This document shows positions 21,931 through 34,700 of a DNA stretch of 64,000 bases, piece by piece. Origin of the DNA: Euonymus europaeus (Eukaryota > Streptophyta > Magnoliopsida > Celastrales > Celastraceae). The notes beneath the pieces were generated by a model. That model was not told the DNA's origin. It did not search any database and saw only the letters and a list, made by a program, of their open reading frames with translations. Both the position numbers and the translations under genes were made by a program. Numbering within the stretch: position 1 is the stretch's first letter; every line of letters starts with the position of its first letter. Where the stretch lies: positions 23,913,001 through 23,977,000 of the forward strand of contig OY756961.1 of assembly GCA_963580455.1 (NCBI GenBank), written 5' to 3'.

Positions 21931-22985
21931 TTTGGATTATAAAAGTTACAGAGAATAAGAGAGAATGAAGATTTTAATAATGGTTTTCAATTGATATCTT
22001 TCATTGTATAAGATACAAATATATATATATATAGTTATATACAAAGATGGTTTCCTATGTATAAGGCGAGAGTCAAGGAGAATGAATTTCCTATTTCTAA
22101 GGCTAGAATTAAGGCTCACCTAATAAATAAGGGATATAAGATAAATGACAATTTAGTTTCCTCCAATTACTCTAAATGGCTGTCAATCATTCTGTTTGTC
22201 TAACTCTTGGCTTGAAGTGATTTGTGTTTCCTAATATGCCCCGCAAAAATGGTGCTTCCATCAAGAACACTGATCTTGGATCGAAGAGAAACAAACCGAG
22301 CACGAGTGAGAGGTTTGGTGAGGATATCAACTTATTGGTCTTGTGTCGAGACATGACCAACTTGAACAGAACTAGTAGCAACCTTATCTCTAACATTTTG
22401 ATAGTCAAAGGCAATGCGCTTCATTCTTGAATGAAAAACATGATTGACACAGAGATATGTAGCTCCCAAATTGTCACAAAGAAGCTTGCGTTGATATGAT
22501 AACAAAACACCAAGTTCAAGAAGTCTAAACCAGCACGTTGACGAAAGCCTTCGACAACGAGACAAGCTTTATAACTCTCAACGCTCCCATCTCACTTTCT
22601 CTTGATTCGAAACGCCCATTTGCACCCAATGACATTCTGTCTTGGTTGAGGAGAAACCAAATCCCAAGTTCCATTGCGAAAGAGTGCATTAAGTTCATCA
22701 CACATAGCAGCCCACCATTGAGAATCTTTTATGGCTTGAGAGACACAGGTAGGTTCAATGGAAGGGGAAAATGGGATGTTTGGTAGTAAGGTTGATGTGT
22801 TTGGGCCGAAAGGTATTTGTTTTACAGCGAGTTTGTATTGGGTGTTGATTAGTGTCACCTGGAGGATGATGAATATGAGGTAAAGAGACTTTATATATCT
22901 GTTACCATGAGATTGAACAAGAGTTTTAAGGATTTCATATTCACCACATCTCTGCCTCACTTTTTAATCTTCAACAGACCATTCT
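21931..22985 (-). pseudogene. Copia retrotransposon remnant with reverse transcriptase core deleted
   Basis: On minus, 22960-22592 contains the start of the copia reverse transcriptase (EPTCVSQAIKDSQWWAAMCD, then NVIGCKWAFRIKRK), followed at about 22525 by the RNase H end (LLCDNLGATYLCVNHVFHSR, then VSTQDQ). The catalytic middle with the YVDD box is absent, so there was a large internal deletion. A PPT-like GGGGC near 22237 and an LTR-like block (about 21931-22230, with TA repeats and a CTCTCTTATTCTCTG stretch) follow. Stops and shifts are present. Immobile. Confidence 0.8.
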
Positions 22986-23399
22986 GAAGCACCATCCCTC
23001 CTACTCAGGCTCCTCTTTATAGAAAGTTTAGCAGTCTATGCTCCTCTATAGTGAACATCTCAGGGTCTTGCACATGTTTCAAAACCTGAAAGTATAACAA
23101 ACAGAAGCACGCATCTAAAGCAATAATGAATAGAAATTGCTGTTTATTTATTTATTATTCTGTTAACATAAACCAACTCAAGAAATACCCATCCAGATCC
23201 TCTTTGTTATCTGACTTTTGATTTGGAATATTCTTTTTTGAATCCAAGTAGAATTTTGCGATCAATATGTCTGTTAAGCTTTCAGCCCAACCTGAAGTGT
23301 CGTCTCCCCATGCAAGCAACATCATCTCAACGCGGCATCTTCTGAAACATTTGATAATCACACAATTCAAAGGAAGCGCGTTCTCTTCTGTGAATTCTG

Positions 23400-23870
23400 C
23401 GAGAACAGAATACGTTTTGCATTTTCCATGCCGCCTGGATTTGCGTTAATAAGTAATAGGCAGCTATGAACATAAGTATCCGGCCGGGGCTATTCTGGTC
23501 GTAATTATCTGGAATTGCACTTGTTTGCCTTCAGAAAGAGCCTTCAAATGGGAGCAAGCTTCAAGGACAAAGGTGCAAGTGTAGTTGTCTGGTGTAAAGC
23601 CATCAAGCAAGACTAACAATGGATCACAAGGAAATATTCTCTGAATTAAGCCTCAGATCATAGTGTTATAGGTAAACAAGTCAGGGGGAAGCTATTGCCT
23701 CGAAAAACGGACCCGGCATCAGCAATCTGAGACGTTCTTACATACGACTCCAGGATCCTCCCAAAATTGCAACAAATCTGGCATGCAATTGCCTTGCTTC
23801 CTGGAAGTGAAGCAAGATAACAGATGCAGGAACTCTCGCTGATACTCTCTTAAGGAGATCTGCAATTTTA
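23400..23870 (-). pseudogene. Pentatricopeptide-repeat (PPR) protein fragment, decayed
   Basis: The minus strand reads GFTPDNYTCTFVLEACSHLK and ALSEGKQ (about 23620-23525), typical of PLS-type plant PPR proteins. Nearby are weaker pieces SYVRTSQIADAGSVF (about 23745-23700) and PGGMENAKRI (about 23440-23400). Stops and frame changes separate the pieces, so this is a relic. The adjoining minus-strand frame at 23155-23370 has no recognised relation. Confidence 0.6.
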
Positions 23871-24285
23871 ACATCTTTTAGAAGTGCTGATGAAGTTAGC
23901 GGGAAAGTCATATGTTATGACGGCCAATGGTCCTAAATAAAGTAACTTTGAGCTTCAAATTCTCTCTTCATCTTCTGTTCTGCACTGCCTGGATGAACTG
24001 CTCAGGCCACACAGATCATATTGAATAACAGATCTTTTTAGGTTAATCGCGTTGCAGAAGGACAAGTCCATGTGGTAATGCACACTTGCAGTACATCAGC
24101 CTTGTAATGCAAAAATTAGTTTCCGTTTCAGACAACAATTTCTTAAACCCCACAACTGGGAGCAAAAAGGAAATATATCCTCGCATGTTTCTGGAAATAG
24201 AATAAAAAGCACACCCACTAATGACAAAGGTAAATAATCAAGTGAGGAAAAAGAAAATGAAAACAATACATTTGACAGTAAATCC
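23871..24285. other. 3' flank of LLG1
   Basis: Non-coding on both strands. It probably contains the 3' UTR of the LLG1-like gene and the edge of the PPR relic. Confidence 0.45.
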
Positions 24286-25807
24286 TCATAATAACAAAAA
24301 TAAAAGCCCTAAGAATCCAGCAGCGAGCATCATCGGTGACGATGAAGTATGCGTTGTATGACTCGCATTTTCATTCTCCGATGTTGATGGCGGTGATAAG
24401 GGACATCCAAGTCCCTCCTTTCCTTCCTTGCATTCACTAGCAAAAAGGCCAGCTGGGTATTTCCCATAAAGATTGATGTAGCTAAACATAGTCGACGCAC
24501 AATCAGTGGATAAATCATTGATCTCGTCTGCATAGGGGCATGCAAATTCTTTGAAAGCTGCACAACATTTGTCCGGTGGGTATTTAGGACCTTTACATTG
24601 GCTTGTGATAATCGTGTAGTTCATGAATTCGAAGTTCGCAGGGCAAGCTGCAGAGAACATTAAAATGCATAGTTAAAACAATAATTCAAGCAATAACGAT
24701 ACTGACTTATATAATGATACCACTCTATACATTGAAAAGGCACAACATCTAAGCAATAACCAAATGAATTTCTGCAAAATTATTATTTCTCAACTAGTTA
24801 AAGTAAGGCTAAAACAATTTTGCTCAAGACAACATGGCACGGCCGAATTTTGTGAAAATCCCATTCTAGTCCATCGATTCATGACTGTTCAAGTCAGTTT
24901 CCTTAGGGTCCTCAGTCCTGCTATTAGAATTGCAGACTCTCAGATCAGTAGCTTTTGACAGAAAAGAAAAATGAAACATTATAATGCACAGAAACTCCGT
25001 CAACGTAGTAGTGAAGGATGAGATAATACATGTTTCCCTCAAAAATATTACTTTTAGAAGCAAAAAAAATCGTTGCTTCTGACTCAGCCTTAGAACATAA
25101 GGAAATCAGTAGCATGGACTTCTGCATCTGTTTTCTAAGGATAAAAGTTTCAGCCTTCATCACTGCTTCAAAAAACTAGGGTAGCAATTCAATCTCCTAA
25201 AGTTGCCTTCTCTTCTTTTTATTCAAAGAGGTATCCCTAACCAAGCCAAATACTAGGGTAGTAAATTCAATCTCCTAATGTTGCCTTTTCCCCCTTTCTA
25301 TTCAAAGAGGTATCCCTAACTAAGCCAATGGAAATACGCTCAGCTGCTCAGGTGACAAGGTTATCTAGAATTATCAAATAAGCAGCAGAGATTTATAACA
25401 TTCCTGGCGGAATCTCATTCTTTTCTTTTTTGACATGACCCAGCAAACGTAGAAAAATAATCACTTCAAAATATGGAAAAATTGAGTGGGTAGATCAGAC
25501 AACAAAGCATAATACTTGAAACCCATAGATTCATCACTAAAAATGGTAAGAAAAAAAATCAGTAGGTATGCATGTAAGACCTTTCTTGGCCTGAAGCAGA
25601 TTTCTGCCTGTAAATGCGTGGGAGTCAAATACATCATCTGCATCACCAAATCAAGCCCAAATCAGAAGAAAACCCAAGTGAACAGCTAAAATAGCAGAGT
25701 AAATAGATAAAACTGGAAATACCTGAAATGAAAGTGGAAGAAGCAGAGAAACCCATGAAGAGAAACAAGATGAAGAAGAGCATTGAAGAACTATAATCCC
25801 ACCCCAT
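24286..25807 (-). CDS. LLG1: LORELEI-like GPI-anchored protein, LLG1 type
   Basis: Three exons: 25723-25807, 25581-25637 and 24286-24647; 504 nt, 167 residues, all phases fit. It has an N-terminal signal peptide (MGWDYSSSMLFFILFLFMGF), a short linker FTGRNLLQAKK, then the LLG core with eight cysteines: ACPANFEFMNYTIITSQCKG, KYPPDKCCAAFKEFACPYAD, LSTDCASTMFSYINLYGKYP and SECKEGKEGLGCP. It ends in a Ser/Thr linker and hydrophobic tail (PMMLAAGFLGLLFLLL) suited to GPI attachment. In Arabidopsis, LLG1 is a chaperone and co-receptor at the plasma membrane for FERONIA-type receptor kinases and RALF peptides, and acts with FLS2. Length equals the family norm. Intron 2 carries a small tandem duplication (about 25177-25330). 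Clear ortholog-level match; LLG2/3 or LORELEI cannot be fully excluded. Confidence 0.95.
25177..25330. repeat. About 77-bp tandem duplication in LLG1 intron 2
   Basis: ACTAGGGTAG…AATTCAATCTCCTAA…TATCCCTAAC…AAGCCAA appears twice in direct order with several differences. Intronic, no coding effect. Confidence 0.8.
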
Positions 25808-26785
25808 CTTCAGCTTGATCAAAAACTCATATCTTTACTGCTTTTCCTCTAAATTTCTGGAAGCGTGTGAAGAGAAAGAAGTCCACACGCTTTTGTTTGC
25901 GTTACAACAGAGTGGAGAAATCTGGGGTCATTTTTTTTTTTTGCATAAAGAAGCAAGCTTTATAACGTAATAAATATGGAAAATGGTAACAGACATGGTC
26001 ACATGGAATTGAGGTTACAGCTAATAACGCGAAAACTGGCACTTTTTTTATTTTTATTGTTTTTTGGGCAACAAAGGAAAGGATAGTGATGATTGATCAA
26101 CGGCTTGTACTGCGGTCTGTCTGGGTATATTTGGAATCCTCTTACCCTTACACGTCGTCGTTTCAGTCAATTACTTTCTGGATCTCCAGTTCTAATGGCA
26201 ATGGATATGATTTTATTCAGAGATAACTTAGATTAAGTATATTTTTTTCGATAGAAACACATCCACTAGTAGTACAGTGACCGAACACACTTTTTACTAA
26301 AACCGATAATTCTAATAAGGCATGAAATCTCATATATACTCAGATTAAGTATATAAAGGGCTATCTACTTCATTTTCAGGTCAATTAAGTATATTCTCTC
26401 TCTCTCTCTCTCTCTAAATTGACGTTGTTTCATGGATGAATTTTTTTAACCGCTTGAAGGCTAATGCAATCAAGAACCAGCCACAGTTGAATTCTGATGT
26501 GAAGCATAGCTCGTCCCTGCATCAGGAAAACATTCAACAGATGGCTGCTCAAACACATTTATACGTTCCATATGCATACTCTAAACATCCCAACGACAGA
26601 CATTATCAAAGTGATACACAAATCAATATGTTCATAAAGCTTCCATAGCCAATAACTTACTTCTCTCAATATAAGGCAATTTGAACAAACCAAACAGGTT
26701 TAATATCCTCAAATACGTTTCTATTATTTACTTATTATAAATATCAGCAGATATTAAAACTCCTTTAAGGTAGAACCTAGCACTA
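25808..26785. other. LLG1 promoter and E2 gene 3' flank, with CT microsatellite
   Basis: Upstream sequence of LLG1 followed by the 3' flank of the ubiquitin-conjugating enzyme gene. A CT repeat lies at about 26395-26415. The plus-strand frame at 26436-26648 has no recognised domain and is not called. Confidence 0.5.
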
Positions 26786-28806
<2,021 letters not shown>

Positions 28807-29896
28807 CCTGAAGTTCTGAAGATCAAATCATTCATAAAATACCATCAATTGTAATGAGTTATAACCATATGGAACCGCTTATGTAGAGTCGAGCCCAGAA
28901 AAAGTTTTAAACGATAAAAACTATAATCTCCAATACAATTCTAATTTCTAAATAAAAGAATTTATTCAAAGAACCAAAACAACAACTGATAGCATGGAAT
29001 TAGAGAGTAGAGGAACAAATTCAAATATCAATACAAGATCCTCATGTCCGTATTTCTCGAAAGAATCATCTCATAAGCACCCAAAAGGACTGGCAAACAA
29101 ATTAAAGTTCCTCACCAATGCACAGGCTTGAAGCATAAACCGCAAAAGCCAAGCGATCCTAAGTAAAAATTATATGACAACCCACTTGTAATTGAGTTTT
29201 CAACTTTCTCAAGCATACGAATCCCCACAGTTCACTCATCAACCAAAAGGCCTCACCATAAACATTAACAGCTACGAAGAACGTGCTAAAAAACAGCAAA
29301 AAGAAAAAAAGAAAGCAACTTGACGATCTATCCACATAACAAAAAATATATATCAGAAACGACGAAATAATAAAAAATACAAATATTATTAAATTATTCG
29401 TAAAGAAGCAATCGTTCACGGCGTGCTCAAGATTCTACCCGGAAAAATCCCAACCATCAAACGACGATCAAAAACCACATAAAAAATCAGAAAACTGATC
29501 ATAAATAAACAATCAAAAACCATGGAATACTTCAAACAGATCAAGACCCACGAACAATCAAAACCAAACTGAATTGATTAAATAGTAAGAATCTAAACAG
29601 AAGAGGAATTGGTTTCAGCTAAATCTTTTCGCTTACCACTTGAGGGTTTGCTGTCTCGCACCGATTTGGAGCTTCTGTAGTTTTATCAAGGTCACGCGAG
29701 CGAGCGAAACTAAATAGAAGAGTTTGAGAACAAAAGGGATTCCGACTCCTGATGAGTTGTGCCGGTGTCTTTGTGCCACGCTGTCATAATTTTATTTGCC
29801 TGTTATTATTCCAATAACTTTTCCTTCTAGTAAGTTTAATTTATTAAACACAAAACCTATTCTTTCATGCCACAAAAATTGCAAATAATTTGTGTG

Positions 29897-30253
29897 TATT
29901 ATGATATTGATTAGTGGATGTCCACTTTGATTAGTACATTTGGAAGCTAGTTATGAAGTGGTTAAAGTTACATTATTAGTAGTTGAAGGAAACTATTTAA
30001 ATGAGTGGTTAGGAAGTGGTTAAACCTATATTATTAGTAGTTGATTAAACAATTGATTTGGTTGTTGTAAACTAATCCTATATAAAGGATGTTTAGTGAA
30101 ATGAATGATATACCAATTTCTCTACATTTCTCTCTTGGAAACTCTCTCTAAATCTTTCTCTAAATTTCTGTTAAGTGTTATTCTAAATACTCTTCATAAA
30201 CACTAGTTTCGTTAATCTTGATTTTGAGAATATTCTGAGCTTGTTTTACAACA
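29897..30253 (+). repeat. 5' LTR of the copia element
   Basis: It starts TATTATGATATTG and ends TTTTACAACA. A TATA box (CTATATAAAG, about 30079) would drive transcription from about 30110. Differences from the 3' LTR are GTCC/GCCC near 29927, GAAG/GAAA near 30014 and TTGT/TTAT near 30066. Confidence 0.97.
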
Positions 30254-30270
30254 CGTTATCAGCACGATCG
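30254..30270 (+). promoter_or_regulatory. Primer binding site region of the copia element
   Basis: CGTTATCAGCACGATC directly follows the 5' LTR. It is not the common plant TGGTATCAGAGC sequence complementary to initiator tRNA-Met, though it retains the TATCAG core. The tRNA primer used is not established from the sequence. Confidence 0.6.
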
Positions 30271-30349
30271 TTTCATCATTCGAAGGTTTGTTCCTATTTC
30301 AAGATTAGCGGTAAGGTTATTGAAACTTATATTTATTATAATAGTTTCC

Positions 30350-31363
30350 ATGGCCAAGCTTACAAACTTGCAAATTTCTGCTCTTGATATTTCGGGAAAA
30401 AATTACTTGAATTGGGTGTTAGAAACTGATATCCATCTGGAAGCTATGGGTCTTAGTCATACCATTCAAGAAGATAATAACGCATCCCCGCAGGATCGCG
30501 CAAAAGCTATGATTTTTCTGCGTCATCATCTTGATGATCAATTGAAAAATGAATATCTTACTACAAAGAATCCTCTTGTTTTGTGGAAAAATTTAAAGGA
30601 AAGGTTTGAGCATTACAAAAATATAGTTCTTCCTAAAGCTAGATATGATTGGATGCATTTGAGATTTCAAGATTTTAAATCTGTACGTGATTACAATTCT
30701 GCTTTATTTAAAGTCACTACACAACTTGAATTATGTGGTGAAAACGTTTCTGAATCTCAAAAGCTGGAAAAAACTTTTTCTACTTTTCATGCATCCAATA
30801 TGATTTTACAACAACAGTATCGTGAACGTGGGTTCACACTATATTCTCAATTAATTTCATGTTTGCTTGTGGCTGAGCAAAACAATGAGTTGTTGTTGAA
30901 AAACCACCAGTCTCGTCCTACTGGAGCCGTACCGTTTCCTGAAGTGAACGCAGTATCTCATAGTGGCCGTGGGAGAGGACGTGGTTATGGAAGAGGAAGA
31001 GCAAGAGGTAGAGGTCGTTGGAATGGTAATCGGAACCATGAAAACTCATATACTCCATATCGCCAGAAGCGATATATTGGAGGAGAATCAAGTCAACATC
31101 ATCATAAGCCCCAGAAGGGCCAAGAAACTATTTGTTATAGGTGTGGTGTTCAAGGACATTGGTCTCGAAATTGTCGCACGCCAAAGCACTTGGTTGAGTT
31201 GTACCAAGCTTCCATCAAAGGAAAACAAAAAGTTACTGAAACAAACTTTGCCAAATTTGATGATGATGATGATTTGGACAACTTTGATGATCTTGGGGAT
31301 TTTAATGATTTAGCTAATTTGAAAGTTTCGGATTTCTTACAAAATCCCGATATTTGTAAATAA
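30350..31363 (+). CDS. Gag protein of the copia element
   Basis: Open frame of 337 residues from the ATG at 30350 (MAKLTNLQISALDISGKNYL); an earlier TTG-led extension is not needed. It has the copia gag N-terminal domain (SGKNYLNW, then LWKNLKERF and YDWMHLRFQDFKSVRDYN), a Gly/Arg-rich stretch GRGRGRGYGRGRARGRGRW, a CCHC zinc knuckle CYRCGVQGHWSRNC and an acidic tail rich in Asp. Gag forms the virus-like particle and binds element RNA in the cytoplasm. It ends with TAA at 31361-31363, before pol, instead of being fused to it. Confidence 0.93.
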   Translation: MAKLTNLQISALDISGKNYLNWVLETDIHLEAMGLSHTIQEDNNASPQDRAKAMIFLRHHLDDQLKNEYLTTKNPLVLWKNLKERFEHYKNIVLPKARYDWMHLRFQDFKSVRDYNSALFKVTTQLELCGENVSESQKLEKTFSTFHASNMILQQQYRERGFTLYSQLISCLLVAEQNNELLLKNHQSRPTGAVPFPEVNAVSHSGRGRGRGYGRGRARGRGRWNGNRNHENSYTPYRQKRYIGGESSQHHHKPQKGQETICYRCGVQGHWSRNCRTPKHLVELYQASIKGKQKVTETNFAKFDDDDDLDNFDDLGDFNDLANLKVSDFLQNPDICK

Positions 31364-31703
31364 TTTATGTACTTGTTATGTTTACTTTTTGTATTGTGTT
31401 TTAATTATGAATGTATTCAATTACAAGAAATAAAATTCAGTATTTTATATTCTTTAGATCAATTTACTTAATTAAAAAAAAACAAAAGCCCGGAATGAGT
31501 GACGGTGGGTTCGAACCTCGGACCATTTTTTTTCCTACGCTATTTTTTTTTTTTTGTTTGGTTCTCACCACCACTCAGCTACTCACCCCGGGCTTGTCAA
31601 GTTTATACTTTCTAATATTTATATACAATATAATACTTACTTATATGATATTTTTGAGTTAATATGTGATGCAAGTAATTTTGTTTTTTTTTTTTATAGA
31701 AAA
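31364..31703. other. Gag-pol spacer with tRNA-like inverted repeat
   Basis: 340 bp between the gag stop and the pol ATG. 31486-31595 is bounded by AAGCCCGG…TGAGT and ACTCA…CCGGGCTT, a 13-15 bp inverted repeat. On minus it contains TAGCTGAGTGG (A-box-like, about 31581-31571) and GGTTCGAACC (perfect B-box-like, 31517-31508). T-runs separate the boxes and an A-run flanks at 31473. The spacer ends in a long T-tract and TATAG just before the pol ATG, resembling a splice acceptor. Confidence 0.7.
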
Positions 31704-34700
31704 ATGATTGATGAAGATATGTGTTTGATTGATAGTGGAACAACACATTCTATATTTCAACATCGAAAATATTTCTTGGATTTAACATTGCTTGAAGCAA
31801 GTGTTCATACAATCTCAGGTAAATCAAAAATAATTGAAGGTTCTGGAAGAACCAATATAGTGTTGCCTGGAGGTACAAAAATTTACATTGGAGATGCATT
31901 GTACTCTCCCAGATCAAGAAAAAATTTGATCAGTTTTAAAGATATCCGCCAAAATGGATATCACATTGAATCTGGAAGTGAAAATGATATAGAATATCTA
32001 TACATTACTTCAATTGTATCAAGCCAGAAGCTTGTGTTAGAAAGATTCAAAGCTATCTCATCAGGATTATACTGTATTAGTATAAAGTGGATTGAATCGC
32101 ATGTTATAACTCATAAGAGTTATCATGATCATGAGATAAAACACCAGAAGTGTTTTAATCTAAAAGAATCCGTACTTTGGCATGATCGCCTTGGTCACCC
32201 AGGTTCTACCATGATGCGTAGGATAATTGAAAATACAAATGGACATTCATTAAGAAATCAGAAGTTTCTTTTGCCTAAAGATTATTTATGTGCCACTTGT
32301 TCAAAAGGAAAGTTAATTGTGAAACCATCTACCCTGAAGGTAGGTATGGAATCTCCTAATTTCCTTCAACGCATTCATGGTGATATATGTGGACCTATTC
32401 ATCCACCATGTGGACCGTTTCGTTATTTTATGGTTTTGATAGATGCATCATCTAAATGGTCACATGTGTGTTTATTATCTACTCGTAATGTTGCATTTGC
32501 TAGATTGCTAGCTCAAATTATTCGTTTACGAGCACAATTTTCTGATTATCCCATTAAGTCAATTCGATTAGATAATGCTGGTGAATTTACTTCTCAAACA
32601 TTTTATGACTATTGCATGTCATTAGTAATTGATGTTGAACATCCAGTTGCTCATACTCATACACAAAATGGGTTAGCAGAATCTCTTATAAAACATCTTC
32701 AATTGATTGCTCGTCCCATGCTTTTGAAAAGTAAATTACCTAATTATGCTTGGGGTCATACTATTTTACATGCTGCATCTTTGATTCGTATTCGGCCTTC
32801 AGCACACCATACACATTCACCTTTACAATTGGTATTGGGTCACCAACCTAATATTTCCCATCTACGAGTTTTTGGTTGTGCAGTTTATGTTCCTATTCCA
32901 CCTCCACAGCGCACCAAGATGGGACCACAACGTCAACTTGGTATTTATGTTGGTTTTGATTCTCCTTCTATTATTAGATATCTTGAACCACTAACTGGTG
33001 ATATTTTCAAAGCTAGGTTTGCAGATTGTCAATTTGATGAATCTATTTTTCCTCCTTTAGGAAAAGAAAATTCTATGTCCTATAAAGTTAAAGATATTGG
33101 TTGGTACACTCCTACACAATCTCATCTTGATCCTCCTACAAAACAATGTGAACTTGAAGTTCAAAAGATTATTCATTTACAAAATATTGCTAATCAATTG
33201 CCTGATGCTTTTACTGATACTTCAAAGGTATTGCAGTCTCATGTTCCAGCTAGAAATGCAACTGCACGTATTGATGTCCCTGAAAGACATATAATAAATG
33301 ATAAATTAAAACCACGTCAGAAGCGTGGAAGACCAGTGGGTGCAAAAGATAGATTTCCTCGAAAAAAGAAATCACAAGTTTTAAATGAACCTCTAGAAGA
33401 GGATATTCCTGATGAGAATGCTCCAAAAGAGCTGAATGAAAATCCAGACGAGAATATCATTACTCAATCTCAACATTCTATCCAAAAATCTCCTGACGAG
33501 ATAATACCTCCGGAAGAGGTACATGTATCATATAATGATGAGAACTCTATAAATCGTGAAAAAAGATGGGATAGAAGTAAGATTATTGTCGACGACATAT
33601 TTGCATATGCAATTGCTATTGATATTACCAGAAGTAATGAGGATCATGAACCAAAATCCATCGATGAATGTCAACGTAGAAATGATTGGCCAAAATGGCA
33701 AGAAGCTATCAAAGCAGAGTTAAACTCTTTAAATAAAAGAGAAGTATTTGGACCTGTAGTCCAGACACCGAAAGATGTCATACCCGTTGGATACAAATGG
33801 GTATTTGTGAGAAAGCGAAATGAAAATAATGAAATTACAAGATACAAAGCTAGACTTGTGGCACAAGGGTTCTCGCAGAAACCCGGAGTTGATTATGAGG
33901 AGACATATTCTCCTGTAATGGATGGTATTACATTCAGATTTTTAATTGCTTTAACAATAGCTGAACATATAGAAATGCGTTTAATGGATGTTGTTACTGC
34001 ATATTTATATGGTTCGTTGGATACAGATATTTACATGAAAGTCCCTGAAGGATTTAAATTGTCTGAAGCAAAACCTCGAGATTTATATTCAATTAAACTC
34101 CAACGATCGTTATATGGATTGAAGCAATCTGGACGAATGTGGTATAATAGACTTGCTGAGTACCTTGTTAAGGAAGGATTCGCAAATGATCCAATTTCTC
34201 CTTGTGTTTTTATCAAGAAATCAGATTCAGGATTTGCTATAATTGCAGTATACGTTGATGATTTAAACTTATTTGGAACTCCTGAAGAGTTAACCAAGGC
34301 TGCTGATTATTTAAAGGCAGAATTTGAGATGAAAGATCTTGGAAAGACAAAATATTGTCTCGGCCTACAGATCGAGTACATAACTAAGGGAATTCTTATC
34401 CATCAATCTACTTATACCGAAAAGGTGTTGAAACAATTTTATATGGATAAGGTTCATCCTATGAGTTCTCCGATGGTAGTTCGTTCACTTGATATCAAGA
34501 AAGATCCATTTCGACCCAAGGATGAGGGGGAGATATTACTTGGTCCAGAAGTACCATATTTAAGCGCAATTGGATCTCTAATGTATCTTGCAAATTGTAC
34601 GAGGCCAGATATAGCATTTGCAGTAAATTTATTGGCAAGATACAGTGCTGCTCCGACTCGACGTCACTGGAATGGTGTAAAACATATTCTCAGATATCTC

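Noticed and set aside
31486..31595. A real tRNA gene in the copia spacer
   Set aside because: T-runs replace the anticodon region and the inverted ends do not have normal tRNA stem lengths.
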